Assembly: GCA_023414355.1 (NCBI GenBank)
Contig: JAEZOB010000027.1
Coordinates: 66,758 to 130,757, forward strand
Direction of reading: 5' to 3'
DNA from: Bacillota bacterium
Lineage (GTDB): Bacteria > Bacillota > Clostridia > Lachnospirales > Lachnospiraceae
Length of the DNA: 64,000 nucleotides
Below the pieces are notes generated by a model. The model made no database searches, was not told the DNA's origin, and was given only the letters and a program-made list of their open reading frames with translations. How positions within the stretch are numbered: the stretch's first letter is position 1; each line of letters opens with the position of its first letter. This document shows, one piece after another, positions 17,901 to 25,630 of this stretch. Both the position numbers and the translations under genes were made by a program.

Positions 17901-18374
17901 GGCGGAACAAGATATCAGGAGCATATCCTTGAGGTACGATACAAGGGCTACTCGATTGCCGATCTGCTGGAGCTTGAGATCGGAGAGGTAAAGGAGCTCT
18001 TTCAAAGCGAGGCAAAAATCTACAATATTCTGGATATGCTGGATAAGGTGGGCCTTTCGTACATCAAATTGGGGCAGAGTGCTGCCACCCTATCCGGCGG
18101 AGAGGCGCAGAGAATCAAGCTCGCTAAGGAGCTTTGCGGCAATAAAACCAAAGAGGTCATCTATATTCTCGATGAGCCAACCACCGGACTTCATGAGGAG
18201 GATGTGAAAAAGCTTAGCTTCATCCTTCGTGAGTTAACCTCTAATGGGGCAACGATTATTGTTATTGAACATAACCCGCTTCTAATCGATCAGTCTGATT
18301 ATATCATTGAACTCGGACCCGAGGGAGGAGAGCGGGGCGGTGTTATTCTGAACGAAGGCTTTATAGTAAAGTGA
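14934..18374 (+). CDS. TrmO-like domain fused to a UvrA-type ABC ATPase
   Basis: A 1146-residue fusion. Residues 1-100 resemble a reduced TrmO-type barrel (ending DLVDIKPYFP). Residues about 121-270 are a full TrmO/TsaA-like domain (IGEY, RSHVVCKPPYD, then the signature GVFATRSPVRPNPLAST); TrmO makes m6t6A37 in tRNA. A Ser/Glu/Gln-rich linker follows. Residues about 345-1146 are UvrA-like: Walker A GVSGSGKSS at about 375 and 863, signatures LSGGEAQR at about 720 and 1052, Walker B-type MDEPSKGLHP and LDEPTTGLHE, and Cys pairs CPNC/CREC/CPVC and CEEC/CHKC. The moiety is shorter than canonical UvrA (about 940) and appears to lack the UvrB-binding segment, as in UvrA2/drug-resistance types. It is likely cytoplasmic and acts on DNA or possibly translation-related substrates. 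Confidence 0.85.
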   Translation: MNKIEFQSIGSMEVISENIDFGQHIRIMIEQDRKNALMKLGLFSHGLLFTKDECEIYCYVCKILQVNEKRGELIVRIEQSVPGLRGDLVDIKPYFPCEELTEGIESSKEAEEAEQTGQSQRVTLQSVCYRGDTIGEYIFANHSGRLQFRETDQMTGKEIDTLLEQLQKGDILRILWWFHRFDDKRYRSHVVCKPPYDNAPKTGVFATRSPVRPNPLASTIVKVKAIDRDNRSISILGFDGFEHSVILQVMPHNNEAIEEIKVPEWVEHWTGYKIFPDPSEQSMLPEQSDSSEQSRLSEQSILSKQRISLGQSSPTEVSAEPRTEQEEIYFGELEGEEGDTLDYVDTNEIIIEHASLHNLKDISVRLPKGKITVICGVSGSGKSSLAFDTIYHESQKQFMDLVASNALSGSDLKDSKVRRIIGLQPSIAIEQKNLGTNPRSTIASLSRTGEYLRLLFATIGERICPNCSEAVPKDNVCRECGAIYFPLTPATFSYNDPEAMCPVCKGLGEELQIDLDRIVPYPEKSILDGASPWWGNLRKHREKPNANWMKGEVLALAAELGEDLEVPFQDLSEKFRQQIFYGSNGRKVTLHYQNPNGREGTITRGVEGVVPILQRLLVENGNNRTMDQLEQFMVNKKCSRCHGEKLLEEGRRVQVCGTRYPEATGMSITELKHWCHMIYGRMEFSQREKSRAILIKLIGRLKKLEQVGLGYLTLNRSIPSLSGGEAQRLKIATQFGSGLSNILYVMDEPSKGLHPKDFSFLISTIRELKNQNNTIIIVEHKKEFIQMADYLVEIGPGAGHYGGQLLRAEAVKYQETLELVDREYHLVKREDNQLEKVVLHGARTNNLKNVTASFPLSTFICVIGVSGSGKSSLISRTLYPAILKELGRRPEKDGEYDHLTGAERIKDICYVSQNAIGKNSRSNPGTYTGVFDLIRDFYANLGEAKQRKLTREHFSFNSSKGQCEECKGAGELAIPMHFMPDIYTICHKCGGTRYQEHILEVRYKGYSIADLLELEIGEVKELFQSEAKIYNILDMLDKVGLSYIKLGQSAATLSGGEAQRIKLAKELCGNKTKEVIYILDEPTTGLHEEDVKKLSFILRELTSNGATIIVIEHNPLLIDQSDYIIELGPEGGERGGVILNEGFIVK

Positions 18375-18852
18375 GCTTTGACCAATCGATGTTGCCATAC
18401 TCATCCAGGTAAGCTTCTTCGCAGTGAACACATTCGACTTTGCCGAAGAATAACTCATGGGTACCGGGCATAGCCGAACCAATCACAGTACATTCCACAC
18501 TAACGGGACAATCAGTCAGTAAAGGTGCATTTACGACACTCCCATTCTCAGTTTTTAGCTGAAGGCTAGCGAATTTATCCTCGTTCTTACCGGAATGGCT
18601 GCCAAGATAATCATATTCCCGGGCAAAGGAAGGACTGACCAGATTCACGACAAAGCAGCCGCTTTCCTCAATAATGGGGTAGGAATGACGGCTGGGTACA
18701 ATACCAACCATAATCACGGGCGGATCAAAGCTTACATTTGCAGCAAAGTCTACGACTAAGGCATTGTCGCGGCCTTCCTTGTCCCGGCAGGAAACGATAA
18801 GCTTTGGGATGGGCTGGCAGGTCAAGTTTTTGTTTTTTGCATCTTTTTTCAT
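18361..18852 (-). CDS. Flavin reductase-like (FMN-binding split-barrel) protein
   Basis: A 163-residue member of the flavin reductase-like family, which reduces FMN/FAD with NAD(P)H or binds FMN for other redox chemistry. The pattern NALVVDFAANVSFDPPVIMVGI, then HSYPIIEESGCFVVNLVS, and a late SAMPGTHELFFGKVE is typical. The ATG at 18852 has GGAG seven bases upstream; an ATG two codons earlier would overlap that site. Its 3' end overlaps the TrmO-UvrA fusion tail-to-tail by 14 nt. The promoter has MerR-type geometry (19-bp spacer with palindrome), and a MerR gene lies divergently next door, so induction by an electrophile or redox signal is likely. Confidence 0.85.
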   Translation of the reverse strand: MKKDAKNKNLTCQPIPKLIVSCRDKEGRDNALVVDFAANVSFDPPVIMVGIVPSRHSYPIIEESGCFVVNLVSPSFAREYDYLGSHSGKNEDKFASLQLKTENGSVVNAPLLTDCPVSVECTVIGSAMPGTHELFFGKVECVHCEEAYLDEYGNIDWSKLTLL

Positions 18853-18895
18853 AATCATTCTCCTTTATTTCCATCTTTCTGATGGTTATGAGAAG

Positions 18896-18926
18896 ACTTT
18901 AGACTATAGAGTATACTCTATGTCAA
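18896..18926 (-). promoter_or_regulatory. MerR-type promoter of the flavin reductase
   Basis: On the minus strand TTGACA (18921-18926) and TAAAGT (18896-18901) are 19 bp apart. The spacer is covered by the perfect 16-bp palindrome ATAGAGTATACTCTAT (18906-18921). This over-long spacer with a central dyad is the hallmark of promoters activated by MerR-family proteins, and the dyad resembles AdhR/NmlR-type sites as I remember them. Confidence 0.75.
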
Positions 18927-19150
18927 ATAAAATTTGATAGCATTGTTATAAAATGAAAAGGTAACTTCTTGTTTACATGACTCAATTCGTGATTCGGGGA
19001 TGCGGACGTTTTCTTCTTATATTAGTACAAGCTCTGTATGTGTTATATAAAAGTAATGTATTATACTTGATTGCATGAGAAAATTTGTGGTTTATGATTT
19101 TAAACTTTTTCAAATTATGCTATGTTAGGTGGGGGAGGAGGAGAGAACAA

Positions 19151-19528
19151 ATGAGTTATACGATTGCTCAGACCGCTGCAAAGACGGGGATCAGCATTTT
19201 TACCCTGAGGTATTATGATAAAGAGGGCTTGCTGCCCTATGTCAAAAGAGATGAGAAGGAGAATAGGATATTCACAGAGGAAGATATGAAATGGTTATCC
19301 TTCATTCTCTGCCTGAAGAATACCGGAATGTCTCTGAAGGAAATCAGGGATTACATTAAACTGTGCGAAGAGGGAGATTCTACCCTGAAACAGCGTCTGA
19401 TGATTTTTCATCAGCAGAAGGAAACGGTAAATCAGAGGATAGCTGAGATGGAAGAATACAAGAAAATGATTGATTACAAAATCGGTTTTTATGAGAAGGC
19501 GATACAGGAAAAATCGGATCAAGGATAA
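19151..19528 (+). CDS. MerR-family transcriptional regulator
   Basis: A 125-residue MerR protein. The winged helix is complete (YTIAQTAAKTGISIFTLRYYDKEGLLP), followed by the second helix-turn-helix ending LKNTGMSLKEIRDYIKLCEEG and a C-terminal dimerisation coiled coil. The short length and lack of a big effector domain place it with AdhR/NmlR/HiNmlR-type regulators; one Cys at about residue 58 and one at about residue 76 could sense electrophiles. GGAGGAGGAGAG precedes the ATG at 19151; the frame extends upstream without another site. It is divergent from the flavin reductase, whose promoter carries a fitting operator. A shared hairpin follows it. Confidence 0.9.
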   Translation: MSYTIAQTAAKTGISIFTLRYYDKEGLLPYVKRDEKENRIFTEEDMKWLSFILCLKNTGMSLKEIRDYIKLCEEGDSTLKQRLMIFHQQKETVNQRIAEMEEYKKMIDYKIGFYEKAIQEKSDQG

Positions 19529-19573
19529 GATAAAGGGAGTCTGTAAAATATATTCCTTGCCTTAAGACAAAGA

Positions 19574-19616
19574 AAAAGTATCCGCCGTATGCAGGTCGAC
19601 GGATACTTTTCTTTTA
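19574..19616. terminator. Bidirectional intrinsic terminator
   Basis: Arms AAAAGTATCCG and CGGATACTTTT flank a 15-base loop and are followed by TTTTCTTTT. It lies between the convergent merR and chemoreceptor genes. Confidence 0.75.
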
Positions 19617-19648
19617 CTAAACTAGATTAGAAGTAAGGGTAATCTTTA

Positions 19649-21346
19649 TTATAATTTAAAGGTATCCACCTTTTGAATGATGCCGCTGGTCAAATTATTC
19701 AATACCTCTGCGCTGGAAGCAACATCCTCTGATGCAGTATGGATCTCCTTTGACGCGATATGAACATCATCTGATGAATCTTGAATTTCCCTTGAAATCT
19801 TAGAAGAGTGTTTAATTTTCGCTATTACTTCATCCTTTTCCCGATTTAAAAGTAGTGCTTGTCCTGAAATCTCTTCGATTTGAGGTATAATTTCATTCAC
19901 TTCATTTATAATTGCTTTTAATACATCCAGAGATTCCTTTGAGGTTTGCATTTGTTCAACAATACTAAGATCCAAGGACTGGAAGCCCTCCATAGCCTCT
20001 GAGGTTACAAATGAAATTCCATCCACCTTCTTTACAATCTCGTCAGCAGATTTCTTAGTCATATCCGATAAACTCTTGATTTCTGTTGCGACAACAGCAA
20101 ATCCTTTTCCGGCTTCACCGGCCCGGGCTGCTTCAATAGAAGCATTTAAAGCAAGTAATTTTGTCTGCGAAGCAATACTCTTTATTAATTCGGTCATTTC
20201 GGCTATCTTCTGTATACTCGCATCTAAATCAAGAATTTTGTTCTTTACCAGTTCGAAGGTACCGCCTACGTTCTCTGCCGAAGCAGACATCTGAAGAATG
20301 GCGGTTGTTCCCTCGTTAGATTTCTTTGATACTGCATCTGCCTTGTTGACAATTTTCTCAACATTGTTACTCATTTGAGTCATATTTTCCCCAAATGAAA
20401 AAACAAACTGCTCTACATGATTAAGCTCTTTAACCTGCGCAGTGATGCCTTCGGCGATCAGCTCGATTGAATCACCAGCTACATTAGCCGATGCGCAAGC
20501 TTCCTCTGCGCATGCGGATAAATTGGTAGCATTCTCATCAATTACAACAGTCATTTGCTTTATATCGCTGACAAGGGTATGCAATTTACCAATCATTTGA
20601 TTAAAATTAGCTGCAAGATGACCAAATTCATCGGGGAGACTGTCGTCAATTGTTATATTCAGATTACCTTCTGCGACTTCATTTGTAGCTTCAATGATGC
20701 TATTTAATCTCTTAAATAACAGCCGTACAGCAAAGTACGTTATGACGCAGGATATGATTAATATGATAATTGATAATGCAATCATTACGGTTTTTACATA
20801 AGATATCTTTTTGGCAACTGTTGTCGCTAAAAAATCGCAGGCTAAGATACCAACGATCTCCCCCTTGGAATCTTTAATCGGAACAACCGCACTTAGCATA
20901 TCACCATATTCAGGATCTTCTTCGATTTCTGTATATCCAATATCGCCGCGGTTCATCGAGTTCATAAAAATAGCATTATAGGAACTGACATCTTCTGTTG
21001 TGCCTACTTCTCCATCATTAGAAAGTACATACATATATTCAATATCAGTTACTTTTGACATCGCATATAGATAGGTACATCCTGTATCTGATTTTATAGA
21101 ATCCATTAATGCATTCATTTTTTCTATGTATTCCTTGCTTTCCTCCATATTCTTCGAGGCAGCCCTGAATTCATCCCCGTCGATTTGATAAACAAAGGAT
21201 TTTACTATAGATAATGCCTGCTCTCCTATTAACTTTTCGCTAAATTCGGTTAATTGTTTTACTGAAAACAGTCCAAGGAAAATACATAAGACAGAAAAGA
21301 GACCTCCTAAAAAGAATAAAGACTTTGCTTTGATAGATACCTTCAT
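19649..21346 (-). CDS. Methyl-accepting chemotaxis protein with single-Cache-like sensor
   Basis: A 565-residue chemoreceptor. Order: first membrane segment (residues about 8-28), an extracytoplasmic sensor of about 155 residues with Cache-like features (KSDTGCTYLYAMSKVTDIEYMYVL, ending LSAVVPIKDSKGEIVGILACDF), second membrane segment (about 188-210), HAMP domain, and the methyl-accepting signalling domain with hairpin tip SIASQTKLLALNASIEAARAGE. The ATG at 21346 follows GGAAG at eight bases; earlier in-frame starts lack this. The ligand is unknown. It is monocistronic, unlike the chemoreceptor at 35.5 kb. It indicates that the host is motile or at least has a chemosensory pathway. Confidence 0.9.
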   Translation of the reverse strand: MKVSIKAKSLFFLGGLFSVLCIFLGLFSVKQLTEFSEKLIGEQALSIVKSFVYQIDGDEFRAASKNMEESKEYIEKMNALMDSIKSDTGCTYLYAMSKVTDIEYMYVLSNDGEVGTTEDVSSYNAIFMNSMNRGDIGYTEIEEDPEYGDMLSAVVPIKDSKGEIVGILACDFLATTVAKKISYVKTVMIALSIIILIISCVITYFAVRLLFKRLNSIIEATNEVAEGNLNITIDDSLPDEFGHLAANFNQMIGKLHTLVSDIKQMTVVIDENATNLSACAEEACASANVAGDSIELIAEGITAQVKELNHVEQFVFSFGENMTQMSNNVEKIVNKADAVSKKSNEGTTAILQMSASAENVGGTFELVKNKILDLDASIQKIAEMTELIKSIASQTKLLALNASIEAARAGEAGKGFAVVATEIKSLSDMTKKSADEIVKKVDGISFVTSEAMEGFQSLDLSIVEQMQTSKESLDVLKAIINEVNEIIPQIEEISGQALLLNREKDEVIAKIKHSSKISREIQDSSDDVHIASKEIHTASEDVASSAEVLNNLTSGIIQKVDTFKL

Positions 21347-21635
21347 TTTCGTCACTTCCATTCGCGTCATCATGATTGTCAATAGTTATGTGGTTTAAAA
21401 ATAGTTAAATATTATAGATATATTATATCAGATATTTTCCAAGGATACCAGTATTTTGTCTAATAAAGTAAAAATTGATACTAATAAATACGCCAAAAGA
21501 TGGGATCAAGGGTTCCATAAATAAACAAATTATTATCTGATGACCAGAGGACATACTTTAAATATTTCGATAACTTTGATATGATAGATACTATGAGTTA
21601 ACCAAATGATAATAGCAGGTTAAGGAGAGAAGAAG

Positions 21636-23750
21636 ATGGTTACATTGTTAAGGGAATATATACTTGGTGATATGAAATGTCAGTATTACATCGATAGTGA
21701 TAGCAGAAATGTGGAGCTTATGATTGTCCCAGAGTCTGCAAAAACTACGGAATGGGGAAGGAAAAGACAGAATATTGACTCACTCCTGCAGCTTAAGTTG
21801 GTGGGAGATATCTATCCGGGAGGCTATGCGGGCGGAAAGACCATGCGATTAGGCGAGTCGGTCACAAAGCTTCAATACCGAGAGCAGGAAGAAATTCATA
21901 AAGAAGATCAGATCATGATCTGTACCACCTTAGTAGATGACAGGGGCTATGAGGCAAAACATTATCTGAGCTGGAACACAGGCAGCAAGTGCTTCGAGAC
22001 TTATACTACCTTCGAAAATCAAAGCCGGGAGATTGTTAAGCTGGAAATGATATCAAGCTTTTCCCTGGGAGGAATCTCACCGTTCTTAGACGATGACGGA
22101 CATGACAAGATGAAAGTACACCGTTTCCGGAGTGTCTGGAGTATGGAAGGAAGGCTAGAAACGAGGACCATCGAGGACCTTCAGCTCGAACCCTCCTGGA
22201 CGCATCATGCAATTCGCTCCGAGCGATTTGGACAAGTAGGCTCTATGCCTGTGAATCAGTATTTCCCCAGTCTTATTCTGGAGGACAGTGAAAATGATAT
22301 CTTTTGGGGTGCGATGTTGGCGCATAATGCATCCTGGCAGATGGAAATCTACCGTAAGGATGATGGCATATCCGTCTCCGGCGGAATTGCGGACCGGGAA
22401 TTTGGTCATTGGATGAAGGAGATCCATCCGGGTGAACTTTTCACCACACCGTATGCGATATTGTCTGTATGTGAAGGCGGAGGTGTGGACCATATTTCTC
22501 AGAGAATGACCTCCTCCTTGAATAAAATCCTGGATCAGGGACCGGAAAGCGAACAGAGTCTGCCGGTCATCTTCAATGAATATTGTACGACCTGGGGCTG
22601 CCCTTCTCATGAGAATATCAGTGGTATTCTGGCGGCGATTCAGGGTAAGGGGTTTGATTACTTTGTCATAGACTGCGGCTGGTATAAGGAACCTGGAATT
22701 CCCTGGGATCTCTCCATGGGAGATTATAACGTCTCAAAGGAGCTATTCCCTAATGGCCTGGATAAGACGGTAGAGGCAATCAAAGCCAAAGGCATGAAGC
22801 CGGGAATCTGGTTTGAGATAGAAAATCTCGGATCGGCTGCGAAGGCCTATCAGGATGAGGCGCATCTACTGAAACGGGATGGGGTTACCTTAACCACCAC
22901 GATGAAGCGCTTTTGGGATATGAGGAACCCTTGGGTAATCGATTATCTGAAGGAAAAGGTAATCGGGACTCTGAAGAAATATCAATTTGAATACATCAAG
23001 ATTGATTATAACGATACCATCGGATTAGGCTGTGACGGTGCTGAGTCCTTAGGAGAAGGACTCAGGCAGAATATGGAGGCGGCCTTCGAGTTCGTTCAGA
23101 CCATCAAACGTGAGGTCCCCGGAATCATTGTGGAGAATTGTGCGTCCGGTGGACACCGGCTGGAGCCAAAGATGATGAGTATCTCAAGCATGGCATCCTT
23201 TTCGGATGCGCATGAATGCCCTGAGATCCCGATTATTGCGGCTAATCTGCATAGGACGATCCTGCCGCGGCAAAGTCAGATCTGGGCTGTAATCAGGAAG
23301 GATGACAGCATAAAGAGGATCACTTATTCTGTGATTAATACCTTTCTCGGAAGGATGTGCCTGTCCGGAGATGTTACTGAATTATCCTCTGAGCAATGGA
23401 ATGCGATTGATCGCGGCATAGCCTTCTATAAGCAGATTGCACCGATCATCAAGAATGGTTATTCGATGCGTTTTGGGGATGAAAATATTAGCTATCGTCA
23501 TCCGAAGGGCTGGCAGGGTGTTCTTCGAATTGGTGAAAAAGGGGATGCCTTTGCCATATACCATTTGTTTGACGGTGATATAGAACAGGAGCTGGTGATC
23601 ACCATTCCTGAAGAATACCGTTTTGAACTTGGGGAAGTGTATTCTGATACGGACTGCGTGGTTCGCCTTGAGAATAATAACCTGATCTACCAAGCGAACG
23701 GTAATTGGAGAGCGGTAGCAGTTTATTTAAAAGCCCATACAACTATATAA
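21636..23750 (+). CDS. GH36-family alpha-galactosidase
   Basis: A 704-residue cytoplasmic glycosidase of family GH36, which hydrolyses terminal alpha-galactosides such as raffinose-type sugars. The N-terminal ~300 residues form a beta-sandwich domain; the barrel begins near NEYCTTWGCPSHENI. The probable nucleophile Asp is in YIKIDYND (about residue 457) and the acid/base Asp in SFSDAHECPEIP (about residue 524). IENCASGGHRLEP is also a family block. No signal peptide. GGAGAGAAGAAG precedes the ATG. No transporter or regulator is adjacent; a histidine phosphatase follows after 33 nt. Alpha-N-acetylgalactosaminidase activity cannot be excluded from sequence alone. Confidence 0.88.
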   Translation: MVTLLREYILGDMKCQYYIDSDSRNVELMIVPESAKTTEWGRKRQNIDSLLQLKLVGDIYPGGYAGGKTMRLGESVTKLQYREQEEIHKEDQIMICTTLVDDRGYEAKHYLSWNTGSKCFETYTTFENQSREIVKLEMISSFSLGGISPFLDDDGHDKMKVHRFRSVWSMEGRLETRTIEDLQLEPSWTHHAIRSERFGQVGSMPVNQYFPSLILEDSENDIFWGAMLAHNASWQMEIYRKDDGISVSGGIADREFGHWMKEIHPGELFTTPYAILSVCEGGGVDHISQRMTSSLNKILDQGPESEQSLPVIFNEYCTTWGCPSHENISGILAAIQGKGFDYFVIDCGWYKEPGIPWDLSMGDYNVSKELFPNGLDKTVEAIKAKGMKPGIWFEIENLGSAAKAYQDEAHLLKRDGVTLTTTMKRFWDMRNPWVIDYLKEKVIGTLKKYQFEYIKIDYNDTIGLGCDGAESLGEGLRQNMEAAFEFVQTIKREVPGIIVENCASGGHRLEPKMMSISSMASFSDAHECPEIPIIAANLHRTILPRQSQIWAVIRKDDSIKRITYSVINTFLGRMCLSGDVTELSSEQWNAIDRGIAFYKQIAPIIKNGYSMRFGDENISYRHPKGWQGVLRIGEKGDAFAIYHLFDGDIEQELVITIPEEYRFELGEVYSDTDCVVRLENNNLIYQANGNWRAVAVYLKAHTTI

Positions 23751-23783
23751 GAGAAAGGAAAATAATCCGATCGCCGTTGAAAC

Positions 23784-24539
23784 ATGAAAGACTGGATTAG
23801 AAATAAACAAATGAAGCTAATAATTATCCGTCATGCGGATCCTGATTATACGATTGATTCTCTGACCGAAAAAGGCTGGAGAGAAGCCAAGCTTTTATCT
23901 GATAGAGTCGCTAAGATGGATGTGAAGGCATTTTATGTGTCACCTCTAGGGAGAGCGAAGGACACAGCATCAGTTTCACTGAAAAAGATAAATAGGGAAG
24001 CGAAGGAACTACCATGGCTCAGAGAATTTGAGGCTCCGATCCTTGATCCGGAATCCGGTGAAGAACGAATTCCCTGGGATTGGTTACCTGCAGATTGGAC
24101 TAAGGAAGAAGCGTTTTATGATAAGAAGCTTTGGCAAACAGTTCCTGTCATGGAGTCTGCAAAGGTGGGGAAGGAAGCGGCCTTCGTCTATTCCGGTCTG
24201 GATGAACTGCTGGAAGAGTACGGTTACCGTCATGAGGGCAATCTGTTTCGTGTCATCAACCCCAATAATGATACCATCGTTTTGTTCTGCCACTTTGGCG
24301 TGGAATGCATTATCCTCGGGCATTTGTTGGGAATCTCGCCAATGCCGTTGTGGCATGGATTTTGTGCAGCACCTTCCTCGGTGACCATTCTGAACACCGA
24401 AGAACGCAGAGAAGGCATCGCTTATTTTCGAATGAGTACCTTTGGAGATACTTCACACTTATATGTTGCGGGAGAGCAGCCATCATTTGGTGCAAGATTT
24501 TGCGAAACATTTGCGAATATGGATGAACGTCATGACTAA
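23784..24539 (+). CDS. Histidine phosphatase superfamily protein
   Basis: A 251-residue member of the phosphoglycerate-mutase-like histidine phosphatases. The catalytic motif is IIIRHADPDY near the N-terminus; FYVSPLGRAKDTA supplies the conserved Arg, and a late CHFGVECIILGHLLG supplies the second His. No ribosome binding site clearly fixes the start: the ATG at 23784 is used here and the ATG nine codons later (MKLIIIRHA) is equally plausible. It follows the alpha-galactosidase by 33 nt and probably shares its transcript, but a functional link is not evident. The substrate could be a phospho-sugar or another small phosphoester. A strong terminator ends the unit. Confidence 0.82.
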   Translation: MKDWIRNKQMKLIIIRHADPDYTIDSLTEKGWREAKLLSDRVAKMDVKAFYVSPLGRAKDTASVSLKKINREAKELPWLREFEAPILDPESGEERIPWDWLPADWTKEEAFYDKKLWQTVPVMESAKVGKEAAFVYSGLDELLEEYGYRHEGNLFRVINPNNDTIVLFCHFGVECIILGHLLGISPMPLWHGFCAAPSSVTILNTEERREGIAYFRMSTFGDTSHLYVAGEQPSFGARFCETFANMDERHD

Positions 24540-24587
24540 GGGAAATTGTTTTTGCAAAAGGACTGTTTCATAAGGACAGTAGCATAT

Positions 24588-24674
24588 AGAAAGTGAAAGG
24601 ACTAGGAAGTGATATGCCCTCTGTCAAGTAGGCAGGGGCTTATCACTTTCTAGTCCTTTCACTTTCTTTTTTTA
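24588..24674 (+). terminator. Long-stem intrinsic terminator
   Basis: A stem of about 30 bp starts with AGAAAGTGAAAGGACTAG at 24588 and returns as CTAGTCCTTTCACTTTCT, followed by a run of seven T. It ends the galactosidase/phosphatase unit and, read the other way, lies beyond the stop of the minus-strand phosphatase. Confidence 0.85.
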
Positions 24675-24736
24675 ATTTTGAACAGCCGCATATTTAAGTC
24701 AATTAGTAGGTCTTATTGATAAAAGCTATGTAAAAT

Positions 24737-25528
24737 TTAATTGCAATAAGGTATCACGGGAATTTCTTTAAGAACGAGCTCTCTTAAATGTTCATAATTC
24801 TTTTTCGTATTCGCACATATTAAGGGGATCGGCCTGTTATAGACAGGATCAGCATACTCTATTGTACCGACGTAACCTCCGGCTTCACGAATGATAACCT
24901 CTGCGGCGGCAAAATCCCAAGGAAATAAACGAATTTCAAAATATAAATCCACTCGTCCGCAAGCCAGATAGACAAGCTCCAGTGCGGCAGAACCTAATCT
25001 GCGGAAATCATCACATTCTGCGTATACCTTCTCCATGACCTGAAAGCAGGGCTTTGCATATTCCCTGTTATACAAGCTGGCAGCGGTGCAAATCAAAGAG
25101 TGAGCAAAATCACGATCAGAAACGCTGATTTCTGTGCCGTTTAGAAAGGCACCTTTTCCTTCCATAGCATAGAACATTTCATCCCGGTATGGATGATATA
25201 CGACACCCAATATAGACTTTTGATCCTTCACAAGTGCAACAGATATGACACTCAAGCCCATATCATGGATAAAATTCGCTGTACCGTCAATCGGATCAAC
25301 GATCCACCGGTATTGCTCCGAATGGCTGTAGGCACTAAAATCTCCTTCTTCTCCTATAAAAACACTGTCAGTTAAAAGGAAAGCCAAACGGCTTTCTAAA
25401 AAATCCTGAACTGCTAAATCTGCGGTAGTAACATTATTTGAAATCGTTCCCTTGTTTTCTACCTTAAAATCCCGATTCAACATGAAACAACCAGCTTCAC
25501 GAACAATTTCGATTACCTTGTCCAACAT
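24737..25528 (-). CDS. Inositol monophosphatase-family protein
   Basis: A 263-residue metal-dependent sugar/inositol phosphatase of the IMPase/CysQ superfamily. Conserved metal-site blocks are FIGEEGDF, WIVDPIDGTANFIH (about residue 80) and PWDFAAAEVIIREAGG (about 205). The family acts on inositol-1-phosphate, PAP, or sugar phosphates; this sequence does not tell which. The ATG at 25528 has AGGAAG about 11 bases upstream; a GTG four codons earlier would sit on that site. It is isolated on the minus strand between the long terminator and the methyltransferase gene. Confidence 0.88.
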   Translation of the reverse strand: MLDKVIEIVREAGCFMLNRDFKVENKGTISNNVTTADLAVQDFLESRLAFLLTDSVFIGEEGDFSAYSHSEQYRWIVDPIDGTANFIHDMGLSVISVALVKDQKSILGVVYHPYRDEMFYAMEGKGAFLNGTEISVSDRDFAHSLICTAASLYNREYAKPCFQVMEKVYAECDDFRRLGSAALELVYLACGRVDLYFEIRLFPWDFAAAEVIIREAGGYVGTIEYADPVYNRPIPLICANTKKNYEHLRELVLKEIPVIPYCN

Positions 25529-25630
25529 AGATTCATACACTTCCTTTTCCGGTTATGATTGGCATAACCTTATTTATTATTATATTCTAAAAGTTGCTAG
25601 TGAAAAAAATATTCGGCATTGGCTTCGCAA

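Noticed and set aside
21383..21635. Strong promoter for the alpha-galactosidase
   Set aside because: A TATGAT-like -10 exists near 21580 but no acceptable -35 could be paired with it.
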